Source of the DNA: Desulfobacterales bacterium
GTDB lineage: Bacteria; Desulfobacterota; Desulfobacteria; Desulfobacterales; RPRI01
Length of the DNA: 6,981 nucleotides
Reading direction: 5' to 3'
Assembly: GCA_030689795.1 (NCBI GenBank)
Contig: JAUYEO010000342.1
Span: 1 to 6,981 of the forward strand
In this document: piece after piece, positions 1-6,195 of the stretch
How the letters are laid out: each line of letters begins with the position of its first letter
How positions within the stretch are numbered: the first letter of the stretch is position 1
The notes under the pieces: generated by a model
Databases searched by the model: none
Told to the model about the DNA's origin: nothing
What the model saw: the letters and a program-made list of their open reading frames with translations, nothing else
Made by a program: the position numbers and the translations under genes

Positions 1-681
1 GCCGAGAATTATTGCCTGTTCATGGCAGATAACCCGTCATGGAAACACATTGTCGAAGTCAAGGCGAAGGCGGTGGATGATCTGAAATGCAAAGTCTGGC
101 TCAATACGGAGTGAGGGCACGAACTCTTTGCAGTCCGGGTCGGACTGAAAAAATTCAACATCCCCTTCAATTTTGAAATTAAGAGCATCATTCAATATTA
201 TGCCCAGTGGATCCGGGAAGGAAAGCTCAAGGTCAATTCGGACTGGAATAAGGATTTAAAGGTGAAATTTACAGTTCAGGACCCATGCCAGCTTGTGCGG
301 AAGAGTTTCGGAGATCCCGTCGCCGAGGATTTGAGATATACTGTAAAAGCAGTTGTCGGCGAAGAGAATTTCGTCGATATGACGCCGAACAGGTCGAATA
401 ATTACTGCTGTGGAGGCGGAGGCGGTTTTCTCCAGTCGGGCTACCCTGAAGCAAGACGCGCCTATGGAAAAGTAAAAGATGAGCAGATAAAGAACACAGG
501 CGCAGCATACTGCATAACGCCGTGCCATAACTGCCATGCGCAGGTTCATGATTTATCCGAGCATTACGGCGCAGGATACCATACGCTTCATTTATGGACA
601 TTGATATGCTTATCTCTCGGTGTTCTTGGAGAGAACGAGCGCACGTATCTCGGGCCGGATCTGGCAGAGGTAGGATTGTAA
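1..681 (+). CDS. HdrD-like CCG-domain Fe-S oxidoreductase, selenoprotein, 5' partial
   Basis: The 3' part of a heterodisulfide-reductase-related iron-sulfur protein. Reading frame 1 is open from the left edge to TAA 679-681 except for one TGA at 112-114, giving 226 visible residues. The C-terminal half is a complete CCG domain: Cys96, then Cys136-Cys137-Gly with a run of glycines, then Cys175-x2-Cys178. These spacings fit the family pattern CxnCCxnCxxC, which in HdrB-type proteins binds an unusual 4Fe-4S cluster. The TGA falls in N-T-E-(TGA)-G-H-E, where relatives, as I recall them, have Cys (ECGHE). It also lines up with the first Cys of the CxxC in the second domain (TPCHNC), as expected from an internal duplication. 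A SECIS-like hairpin follows, so I read it as selenocysteine (residue 38 of the visible part). The protein is probably cytoplasmic or membrane-associated and transfers electrons in anaerobic metabolism; partner and substrate cannot be told. A terminator follows the stop. A nonsense mutation is the alternative, but the intact downstream frame and the hairpin argue against it. Confidence 0.85.
127..151 (+). promoter_or_regulatory. Bacterial SECIS element (selenocysteine insertion hairpin)
   Basis: A perfect 7-base-pair stem (131-137 with 141-147) closes a GGT loop. If the top G-C pair opens, the loop reads GGGTC, close to the GGUC seen in the E. coli fdhF apical loop that SelB recognises. The stem can be extended by TTT 127-129 pairing with AAA 149-151 across a G-A mismatch, and GAA 121-123 could pair with TTC 154-156. 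The loop begins 23 bases after TGA 112-114, within the usual range for bacterial SECIS elements. The hairpin lies inside the coding frame, as is normal in bacteria. Sequence and spacing are seen directly; SelB recognition is inferred. Confidence 0.8.
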
Positions 682-705
682 TCCGCAGAAAAAATAATTC
701 GGCTT

Positions 706-751
706 AAAGGGGAGGAATAGTAACGAAATTATTCCTCCCCTTTTGCTTTTT
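706..751 (+). terminator. Rho-independent terminator of the Fe-S selenoprotein gene
   Basis: A 14-base-pair perfect inverted repeat (706-719 with 730-743) has a 10-base loop, a GC-rich core of G4-A-G2 against C2-T-C4, and a T-rich tail (TTTTGCTTTTT). It lies 25 bases after the stop codon of the Fe-S protein and before the promoter of the next gene, so it separates two transcription units. Confidence 0.9.
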
Positions 752-762
752 CCCGCAAGGAC

Positions 763-791
763 TTGACACGGTTTTATGTTGAAAGTATGTT
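763..791 (+). promoter_or_regulatory. Sigma70-type promoter for the mrp-like gene
   Basis: TTGACA (763-768), a perfect -35 box, is followed after 17 bases by TATGTT (786-791), a 4 of 6 match to the -10 box. Transcription would start near 798, leaving a leader of about 70 bases before the ATG at 870. The leader holds a weak 5-base-pair inverted repeat (ACCGG...CCGGT). Position directly after a strong terminator supports the call. Confidence 0.65.
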
Positions 792-869
792 CAGGCTGAC
801 CGTACCGGTATATATTGGAGGGCCGGTTTGAATCAGATGTTAATCACATAAAGAGGGGTAAACAATTAC

Positions 870-1721
870 ATGGAAATAATTCACAGCGGCGTAAGTTGTG
901 GCGCGGCAAAACAGAAAATGAAAAAAGACGCCCAGGATTCTTCTGTTGAAGGATCTCTCAAAAAAATAAAACAGAAGTTTATCGTTATGAGCGGGAAAGG
1001 CGGGGTCGGCAAGACAAGCACTTCCGTGAATCTTGCCATAGCTCTTTCAAATAAAGGTTTTAAGGTTGGGTTGATGGATGTCGATCTTCACGGTCCCGAT
1101 GTTCCGAGAATGCTTGGTCTGAATGGGATGCTCGATATGAGCAAGAACCATAAACTCGCTCCCATGAAATATTCCGAAAAGTTAAGCGCCGTGTCCATAG
1201 AAGCTCTTACCCCGAATAAGGATGATGCGATTATATGGCGCGGCCCGATTAAGTATTCCGCTATAAAGCAATTCATAGGAGATGTTGACTGGGGTGAACT
1301 TGATTTTCTGATTATAGACAGCCCTCCCGGCACAGGTGACGAGCCTTTGACTATTGCGCAAACTATAAGAGATGCAAAGGCAATTATTGTCACAACACCC
1401 CAGGAAGTTTCTCTTGCGGATGTCAGAAAATCTATTAATTTCTGTAAAACAGTAAAAATGGAAGTATTCGGACTTATTGAAAATATGAGCGGTTTTATCT
1501 GCCCTCATTGCAATAAAGATATCGATCTTTTCGGCGCCGGAGGCGGAGAAAAAACGGCAAGGGAAACAGGTATAGAATTTCTCGGTAAAATCCCGTTTGA
1601 TCAGAATGTGGTATCATGCGGTGATGCGGGCATATCTTTGATTGACAAGCACTCCGGTTCTCCTGTTGCAATGGCATTTGACGGTATAGCTGATAAAATG
1701 GCGAAGCTTGCCGGAATATAA
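870..1721 (+). CDS. Mrp/NBP35 (ApbC) family P-loop ATPase, Fe-S cluster carrier
   Basis: A 283-residue cytoplasmic P-loop NTPase of the Mrp/NBP35/ApbC family, whose members bind a 4Fe-4S cluster and pass it to apo-proteins. Visible motifs are the deviant Walker A SGKGGVGKTS at 41-50, with the signature first lysine (K43) of the MinD/Mrp group, the DVDLHGPDVPR segment at 70-80, the Walker B/switch region IIDSPPGTGDEP at 148-159, and the cluster-binding CPHC at 211-214 within ENMSGFICPHC. The length is the short form: there is no N-terminal DUF59 domain and no C-terminal NifX-like extension. A lone Cys10 sits in the N-terminal tail. The ATG at 870 has AAGAGGGG (851-858) upstream, at a slightly long spacing of 11. 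A second ATG at 918 is possible but would lose Cys10. The gene has its own promoter and lies between the Fe-S selenoprotein and a convergent small gene. Assignment to the family is firm; the client proteins are unknown. Confidence 0.93.
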   Translation: MEIIHSGVSCGAAKQKMKKDAQDSSVEGSLKKIKQKFIVMSGKGGVGKTSTSVNLAIALSNKGFKVGLMDVDLHGPDVPRMLGLNGMLDMSKNHKLAPMKYSEKLSAVSIEALTPNKDDAIIWRGPIKYSAIKQFIGDVDWGELDFLIIDSPPGTGDEPLTIAQTIRDAKAIIVTTPQEVSLADVRKSINFCKTVKMEVFGLIENMSGFICPHCNKDIDLFGAGGGEKTARETGIEFLGKIPFDQNVVSCGDAGISLIDKHSGSPVAMAFDGIADKMAKLAGI

Positions 1722-1733
1722 GGTCCATTGAAG

Positions 1734-1913
1734 CTAAGAAGTTTTATCATCTGATTTATTGTTTTTTTCCGTATACCATATCGGGCAGGACTCGCGGAAT
1801 TTGCAATAAATAGTCGGATCGGTGCAGTGCATGCACTCTTCACACATATAAACACCGTGTTTCATACATGAATAGCTGGTGAGCCTGTCTTTATGATTAA
1901 CACATTTTTCCAA
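1734..1913 (-). CDS. Small Cys/His-rich protein with B-box-like zinc-binding pattern (59 aa, TTG start)
   Basis: A 59-residue protein, shorter than most gene-calling cut-offs. It has seven Cys and three His in 59 residues: Cys4-x2-His7, Cys16-x2-His19, Cys24-x2-Cys27, Cys30, Cys37 and Cys43. The run C-x2-H-x8-C-x2-H-x4-C-x2-C resembles the first part of a B-box zinc finger, and the rest (CTDPTIYCKFRESCPIW) adds three more cysteines. Zinc binding is the likeliest reading; an Fe-S cluster is possible. The tail is charged and probably disordered. No ATG exists in frame before the upstream stop. TTG at 1911-1913 is chosen because AAGGATGG lies 7 bases upstream of it. The gene converges on the mrp-like gene with 12 bases between the stops. 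I have an impression of similar small proteins in related anaerobes but cannot name a family. The pairing with an Fe-S carrier is suggestive only. Confidence 0.72.
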   Translation of the reverse strand: MEKCVNHKDRLTSYSCMKHGVYMCEECMHCTDPTIYCKFRESCPIWYTEKNNKSDDKTS

Positions 1914-1920
1914 ATAAATT

Positions 1921-1928
1921 CCATCCTT
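1921..1928 (-). promoter_or_regulatory. Shine-Dalgarno that fixes the TTG start of the small Cys-rich gene
   Basis: On the minus strand AAGGATGG lies 7 bases upstream of TTG 1911-1913. It is the only well-placed ribosome-binding site in this frame, and the first cysteine motif begins three codons after the start. An out-of-frame ATG overlaps it and should not be taken as the start. Confidence 0.6.
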
Positions 1929-1934
1929 TTCTTT

Positions 1935-1961
1935 CTTCGTGCTCTTCGTGGCCTTCGTGGT
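1935..1961. repeat. Three tandem copies of a 9-base CTTCGTGnn repeat
   Basis: CTTCGTG occurs at 1935, 1944 and 1953, exactly 9 bases apart, just upstream of the small minus-strand gene. On the minus strand the frame stays open through it and would encode a Thr-Lys-x repeat, but no start codon lies upstream, so it is probably non-coding. Similar CTTCGTG strings occur between genes in many bacterial genomes as far as I recall. The rest of the interval 1962-2102 shows no clear promoter; a near-palindrome CCTGTTGCAAGCAGG lies at 2017-2031. Confidence 0.6.
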
Positions 1962-2102
1962 AAAAATGTCACTTTTTACGAAGCCATCATTATTGATGCT
2001 TGATCAACTCTCATTACCTGTTGCAAGCAGGCGCTGTTATATTGTAATAATAAATCACAGTTAAAAATTTTTCTCAAACCATTATAACCGGCGGAACTGA
2101 TA

Positions 2103-3644
2103 GTGGCTTTTCACGGAATAAAAACAAATATTGCCGTCAATCTTGCAATACTTCTCGGCGTTGCAATGCTTCTCACCGACTTTGTAATGATTATTATCGC
2201 CCAAAGAGACCTTGTCCGGGCCGAAATCTCAAAAGGATATATGATTATCTCAGAAATTGAGAATAATATGTTTAAAACAAGTGAAGGAAATACGTCCCTT
2301 GCGCCTGCGTACCTGGAGAGATTGGGAGAGTCCGTCAAAACGGCAGGATTTATCTGTGCTGTTGTGCAGGATAAAAATAAAAGGATTATATATTCGGGCG
2401 GTTCGGATTGCCTGTTGACGGATGAGATGACGGCATTGACAAAGCAGTCGGTCGAATCTTCGAAAAAAATGACAAGGTTTTCAGGCACTGCCTGGGGCGT
2501 TTTGTGGATGCAGGATCGTTATCTTATAATATCGGCTCCGCTGTTTAAAAACGGAAGTGTTGAAGCCGGGGCAGGCATTCTTCTGGAGCTCGAACATATA
2601 TACAGAATTTTAAGGCGCTCCCAGGAAGTTCTGTTTGTATATTTGATTGTCAATCTTTTTATACTGACGGTTGCAGGTCTCTACTTAATCTCCAATATAG
2701 CTGTAAAGCCTGTTCAGAGAATGGCCGGGAGGGCCGAAGAATTCAGGGGAGAGGATGAATTGTTTTTCCTTTACGGCGATAAGGATAATGAATTTGACAA
2801 ACTTTCGAAGGCCTTGAACCGCCTCTTGAAAAGGATTTCCGAGGATAAAGAGAAGCTTCAGACAAGCATCCGTTCTCTTGAGAAAGTGAATATGGATTTA
2901 AAGCAGGCCGAGAAGGATGTTATCAGGGCCGAAAAGATGGCTTCTGTAGGCAGGCTCTCCTCCGGAATTGCGCACGAAATAGGAAATCCCATAGGAATAG
3001 TTATAGGTTATCTTGAGCTGCTGAAACAAAAAGATATACCGGATGATGAAAAAAACGAGTATATAAAAAGAGCAGGGGATGAGATCAACAGAATAAATAT
3101 AATAATCAGGCAGCTTCTTGATTTTTCGAGGCCGTCTGATGAAAAACCGAAAATTATCGGGGCGCATGAAATAATAAGAGATATTGCGGATATTGTTAAA
3201 TATCAGCCTTTCATGTCCAATATTGAGATAAAGCTTTCACTTGAGGCTGAAAACGACAAGGTCTTAGCCGATTCCAATCAGTTAAGGCAGATTTTTTTAA
3301 ATCTCATAATAAATGCCGCAGATGCTATCTCCTCATCCCAAAACAAGCTTAACGGCCGGTTTATGATGACAAGCGAAGTTATTAATGAAACAGATGCCGG
3401 GGCGATCAATGGCCGGCCAACTCTGAAAATATCTTTTACGGATAACGGCCCGGGAATTTCGGACGGAAGCATAGGCAATATCTTCGATCCGTTTTACACA
3501 ACAAAAGAGCCGGGGAAGGGTACCGGACTCGGATTGTTTGTCTGTTTTGCTCTCATTGACGGAATGGGAGGAAAAATCAAGGCCCAAAGCAGGGAGAAAG
3601 AAGGAACCACGATGATGGTATACCTTCCATTGCATAAAAGATGA
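2103..3644 (+). CDS. Membrane sensor histidine kinase, NtrB/AtoS-like
   Basis: A 513-residue inner-membrane sensor kinase. Order of parts: transmembrane segment 1 (about 9-33), an extracytoplasmic sensor region (about 34-174) that looks Cache-like but is not recognisable by eye, transmembrane segment 2 (about 177-198), a HAMP-like linker starting at VKPVQRM (201) and a coiled coil to about 277. The dimerisation/phosphotransfer domain has the H-box SSGIAHEIGNPIG with phospho-acceptor His291. The ATPase domain has the N-box NLIINAADAI (400-409), G1 DNGPGIS (447-453), F-box FDPFYTTK (461-468) and G2 GKGTGLGL (471-478). All catalytic motifs are intact. The start is GTG at 2103 with GGCGGA 7 bases upstream; an in-frame ATG at 2166 would cut into the first membrane helix. 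The response regulator follows after 31 bases and is the obvious partner. The ligand is unknown. Confidence 0.93.
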   Translation: MAFHGIKTNIAVNLAILLGVAMLLTDFVMIIIAQRDLVRAEISKGYMIISEIENNMFKTSEGNTSLAPAYLERLGESVKTAGFICAVVQDKNKRIIYSGGSDCLLTDEMTALTKQSVESSKKMTRFSGTAWGVLWMQDRYLIISAPLFKNGSVEAGAGILLELEHIYRILRRSQEVLFVYLIVNLFILTVAGLYLISNIAVKPVQRMAGRAEEFRGEDELFFLYGDKDNEFDKLSKALNRLLKRISEDKEKLQTSIRSLEKVNMDLKQAEKDVIRAEKMASVGRLSSGIAHEIGNPIGIVIGYLELLKQKDIPDDEKNEYIKRAGDEINRINIIIRQLLDFSRPSDEKPKIIGAHEIIRDIADIVKYQPFMSNIEIKLSLEAENDKVLADSNQLRQIFLNLIINAADAISSSQNKLNGRFMMTSEVINETDAGAINGRPTLKISFTDNGPGISDGSIGNIFDPFYTTKEPGKGTGLGLFVCFALIDGMGGKIKAQSREKEGTTMMVYLPLHKR

Positions 3645-3675
3645 TCCTGTAAAATCAAAAAAAGAAGATTGGTTT

Positions 3676-5061
3676 ATGGAAAATTCAGATAATAAGAAAC
3701 GGCTCCTTATAATTGACGATGAAGAGAACATGCGACATATGCTCTCCGCCATGCTGAAAAAAGCAGGTTATAATATTGACACTGCCGCCGACGGGCATGA
3801 AGGGCTTATGATGGTTGATAAGACCCTGTATGAGTTTATTCTTTGTGATATTAAAATGCCCAACATGAACGGGATCGATTTTCTGAAAGCAGCGAGGAAC
3901 AGAACAGGTTCGACGACAGTAATAATGATGTCCGCCTATGGCACCATAGATACCGCTATAGAGGCCATGAAGGAGGGAGCATACGATTACATTTCAAAGC
4001 CGTTTAAAGCGGATGAGGTCTTCCTTGCTCTCAGGAAAGCTGAGGAAAGGGAGAGTTTAAAGAGAGAAAATTTTTTCCTCCGGGAGCAGATAAAAAAAAT
4101 CGGGGAAAATTATTCATTTGGTAAAATGATTGGAAAAAGCAAGAGCATGCAATCGGTCTTTAACCTTTGTGTCAAAGCGGCCCGGCATAATACTACTGTG
4201 TTGATAGTCGGGGAAAGCGGAACAGGGAAGGAGCTGATTGCAAGAGGAATACATTTCGGGGGAGTGAGAGCGAAAAAGCCCCTTGTACCTGTAAACTGCG
4301 GCGGAATACCGGAAAACCTGATAGAAAGCGAGCTGTTCGGGTATAAAAAAGGAGCTTTCACGGGAGCAGATAAGGATAAGAAAGGCCTTTTTGAAGAGGC
4401 TGACGGCGGAACAATTTTTCTTGATGAGATCGGGGAATTGCCCCTGTTGCTGCAGGTAAAGATACTGCGCGTCTTACAGGAAAGCGAGATAAGGCCTGTA
4501 GGCGATTCCAAAACGAAAAAAATTGATGTGCGTGTTATAGCGGCGACTTCAAAAATCCTTGAAGATGAAATCAAAATGTCCGCTTTTCGTCAGGACCTTT
4601 ATTACAGGCTGAATGTACTTACCATTGAACTGCCGCCTTTAAGGGCAAGGCCGGAAGACATTCCGCTTTTATGCGGACATTTTATTGACACTTTAAACAG
4701 CAAGCTGGGTAAAAATATCAAAGGGATTTCACCTTCTGCGATGTCTGTTTTGCTGAAACATGACTGGCCAGGGAATGTAAGGGAGCTTGAAAATTTTATA
4801 GAGAGGGCGGTTGTAATTGCAGAACAACCTGTTCTTATGCCGGAAAATTTTCCTTCCGAACTGGAAAGTAAGGCAGCTGAAAAAGCGGATAAAGTTTGTG
4901 AAGGGTATTCAATAAAAGCGGAACAGGTTATCCTGGAAAAAAGGTTGATCGAAAAAGCTCTCACGGCAACGGGAGGAAACCGTACCAAAGCTTCCCGGCT
5001 TCTTGAGATAAGCCACCCGTCCCTCTTAAGCAAAATAAAGGCTTATGATATCAATCGGTAA
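3676..5061 (+). CDS. Sigma54-dependent response regulator, NtrC family
   Basis: A 461-residue enhancer-binding regulator with the full NtrC architecture. The receiver domain (about 8-122) has the acidic pair Asp14-Asp15, phospho-acceptor Asp58 in CDIKMPNMNG, Ser86 and Lys108 (SKPF). The AAA+ domain (about 150-385) has Walker A GESGTGKE (179-186), the sigma54-contacting loop GAFTGA (226-231), Walker B GGTIFLDE (244-251), an RQDLYYRL segment (305-312) with the likely arginine finger, and WPGNVREL (364-371). The C-terminus is a Fis-type helix-turn-helix (about 419-458, with GGNRTKASRLLEIS). The intact GAFTGA means it should activate sigma54 RNA polymerase. It is translated from ATG 3676 with AAAGAAG 8 bases upstream and is co-transcribed with the kinase. 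I saw no convincing -24/-12 promoter (TGGCAC-N5-TTGC) in the window, so the regulated genes are probably outside. No strong terminator follows. Confidence 0.95.
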   Translation: MENSDNKKRLLIIDDEENMRHMLSAMLKKAGYNIDTAADGHEGLMMVDKTLYEFILCDIKMPNMNGIDFLKAARNRTGSTTVIMMSAYGTIDTAIEAMKEGAYDYISKPFKADEVFLALRKAEERESLKRENFFLREQIKKIGENYSFGKMIGKSKSMQSVFNLCVKAARHNTTVLIVGESGTGKELIARGIHFGGVRAKKPLVPVNCGGIPENLIESELFGYKKGAFTGADKDKKGLFEEADGGTIFLDEIGELPLLLQVKILRVLQESEIRPVGDSKTKKIDVRVIAATSKILEDEIKMSAFRQDLYYRLNVLTIELPPLRARPEDIPLLCGHFIDTLNSKLGKNIKGISPSAMSVLLKHDWPGNVRELENFIERAVVIAEQPVLMPENFPSELESKAAEKADKVCEGYSIKAEQVILEKRLIEKALTATGGNRTKASRLLEISHPSLLSKIKAYDINR

Positions 5062-5124
5062 TCCGGGAGATTCTGCAAATTCCAAGGTTTCCGCTCAAGG
5101 CAGATTTGAAACGAAACAACGAGC

Positions 5125-5155
5125 GCTGACCCCATGGTTGTTCCACGGGGTCAGC
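5125..5155. repeat. REP-like hairpin between the convergent regulator and IHF-like genes
   Basis: A perfect 9-base-pair stem (GCTGACCCC 5125-5133 with GGGGTCAGC 5147-5155) continues, after one A-C mismatch, as TGG/CCA around a TTGTT loop. Neither strand has a T-run after it, so it is not a standard intrinsic terminator, although it sits where one is needed for two converging genes. GGGGTCAG hairpins remind me of REP-type palindromes associated with Y1 transposases in some anaerobes; that is inference, and no transposase is visible here. Confidence 0.5.
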
Positions 5156-5203
5156 AAGCAAATTTAAAACAGACCGATTTCTTTAGAACGAGGATTCCCC
5201 ATC

Positions 5204-5482
5204 CTATTTATTGATCTTGTCCCGTAATTTCCCCGAACATTTGAAAGTAACTACTTTTCTTTCTCTGAGAATCAGATCCGAACCTGTTGCCGGATTTCTG
5301 CCTCTGCGCTGATTCTTTTTCTTAACGCAGAATTTGCCGAATCCGGAAATCAGAACATCGTCGCTCTTTTCAAGATTGTTTTTGATTATCATCAAAAGAG
5401 ACTCGATGATGTCGACCGACTTTTTCTTGGTAAAGCCGAGTTCATGTACCCTAGCAACAATGTCATTTTTAGTTAACGCCAT
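5204..5482 (-). CDS. ihfA: HU/IHF family DNA-bending protein, probably integration host factor alpha subunit
   Basis: A 92-residue nucleoid-associated protein, the normal length for HU/IHF monomers. It starts MALTKNDIV and has the dimerisation helices, the ISGFGKF turn (45-51) and the beta-arm GRNPATG (61-67), whose Pro64 intercalates into DNA in this family. The FCVKKKNQRRGRNP arm and the VTFKCSGKLRDKIN ending resemble IHF-alpha more than HU; this choice is by recognition. IHF normally works as an alpha/beta heterodimer that bends specific sites by a sharp angle. The partner gene is not in the window. Translation starts at ATG 5480-5482 behind a consensus AGGAGG (5487-5492, 4 bases spacing), the strongest ribosome-binding site in this window. 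It converges on the sigma54 regulator gene; IHF often assists sigma54 promoters, so the proximity is worth noting. Confidence 0.9.
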   Translation of the reverse strand: MALTKNDIVARVHELGFTKKKSVDIIESLLMIIKNNLEKSDDVLISGFGKFCVKKKNQRRGRNPATGSDLILRERKVVTFKCSGKLRDKINK

Positions 5483-5576
5483 GGCACCTCCTAATAAACT
5501 TATTTCCTTGCAGATGGATGTAAATTCAGTTCTTAATAAATATCCGTTATAAATTAAAGCCTGCGGGGCATTTCCC

Positions 5577-5708
5577 TTATTCTTCCTGTACGGAATCAGT
5601 AGTTTCGTGAGGCAAAGAGCTTTCTATCTTTTCAATTATATTATCTATTTTTATTAATATTTCATCCAGTTCGGCTTTTATTTTTGAATCTTCTTCCGAG
5701 TCGTTCAT
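5577..5708 (-). CDS. 43-residue acidic helical micro-protein, unknown function
   Basis: A short open frame from ATG 5706-5708 to TAA 5577-5579, too short for usual gene callers. The product, MNDSEEDSKIKAELDEILIK followed by a continuing I-x2-I helix, has heptad-like Ile/Leu spacing at residues 10-28 and about a dozen acidic residues. It looks like a single amphipathic or coiled-coil helix with a loose acidic tail. The ribosome-binding site is weak (AGGCAG about 8 bases upstream). It lies 94 bases upstream of the IHF-like gene on the same strand and after a terminator, so it may be first in a unit with it. I do not recognise a family. The case rests on the non-random, charge-patterned protein; chance occurrence cannot be excluded. 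Confidence 0.45.
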   Translation of the reverse strand: MNDSEEDSKIKAELDEILIKIDNIIEKIESSLPHETTDSVQEE

Positions 5709-5726
5709 ATAATGTCTGCCTGAAAA

Positions 5727-5753
5727 GCTAAAAATCAATCCGCCTGAGGCGGA
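5727..5753 (-). terminator. Intrinsic terminator of the 112-residue orphan gene
   Basis: On the minus strand a perfect 6-base-pair stem TCCGCC/GGCGGA (5739-5744 with 5748-5753) with a 3-base loop begins 2 bases after the stop codon of the gene at 5756-6094. It is followed by TTGATTTTTAG. The stem is short but GC-rich and correctly placed. On the plus strand there is no T-run. Confidence 0.65.
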
Positions 5754-5755
5754 GA

Positions 5756-6094
5756 TTAAAGAGGATATGTCCCATGATTATAAATATGGTTGAAATAATA
5801 TTCATGGTATTCGACTTTATCTAAAACCTTTTCACTGCTTTTATCATCGGTTTTAATATTGTTGACAAGGTTCTTAAGCCACAAATCCTTGGCATATTCG
5901 TAAATAACTTTTTTCAGTGTTTCAGGATCTCCGGTTATTTCCCTGTTATTCTGCAGAAACAGACCAGTTGAATCCATAACTTTTTTTACATTTCGAACAT
6001 ATTCGGTATCGTCACTATTTGATTCGGTAAAAAGTTGAAAAAGACCGTCTATTATACTTTTTGCAGTACCTTCAACAGCATCTATACAGTTCAT
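5756..6094 (-). CDS. Hypothetical protein, 112 aa
   Basis: An unrecognised, probably cytoplasmic protein without membrane segment or signal peptide. It appears mostly helical: an N-terminal segment (1-60) with Ile/Leu/Phe spacing, then a helix around EYAKDLWLKNLVNNIK, a Lys/Asp-rich stretch, and an unusual Tyr/His-rich C-terminus (YHEYYFNHIYNHGTYPL). One Cys is near the start. The frame could begin at TTG 6128-6130, but that codon has only an A/T tract upstream. ATG 6092-6094 has GGGA 5 bases upstream and is preferred. A terminator follows directly, so it is a single-gene unit. The AT-rich repeat region lies upstream of it. Nothing in its motifs gives a function. Confidence 0.65.
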   Translation of the reverse strand: MNCIDAVEGTAKSIIDGLFQLFTESNSDDTEYVRNVKKVMDSTGLFLQNNREITGDPETLKKVIYEYAKDLWLKNLVNNIKTDDKSSEKVLDKVEYHEYYFNHIYNHGTYPL

Positions 6095-6195
6095 GACATT
6101 CCCAAAATAACCGAAATGCTTCCGGTGCAAAAAAAATATTAAACCGGAAAAAACAATTTAATACCCTAATAATAATCTTAACCGGATGTATCTAT

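Noticed and set aside
112..114. TGA as a true stop or a nonsense mutation making a pseudogene
   Set aside because: No further stops or frameshifts follow, the site matches a conserved Cys, and a SECIS-like hairpin lies at the right distance.
262..681. A separate 139-residue gene starting at ATG 262
   Set aside because: The same frame continues upstream with family-like sequence to the window edge, interrupted only by the probable selenocysteine TGA. No ribosome-binding site supports 262 as a start.
1601..1855. Minus-strand 84-residue open frame
   Set aside because: It overlaps the mrp-like gene and is a shadow; a different minus frame (1734-1913) carries the ordered Cys/His pattern and a ribosome-binding site.
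5480..5510. Sigma54 promoter starting with TGGCAC at 5482
   Set aside because: There is no TTGC at the required 5-base spacing, and TGGCAC overlaps the start codon and Shine-Dalgarno of the IHF-like gene on the other strand.
6095..6130. TTG 6128-6130 as start of the orphan gene
   Set aside because: Only an A/T tract precedes it; ATG 6092-6094 has a GGGA at suitable spacing.
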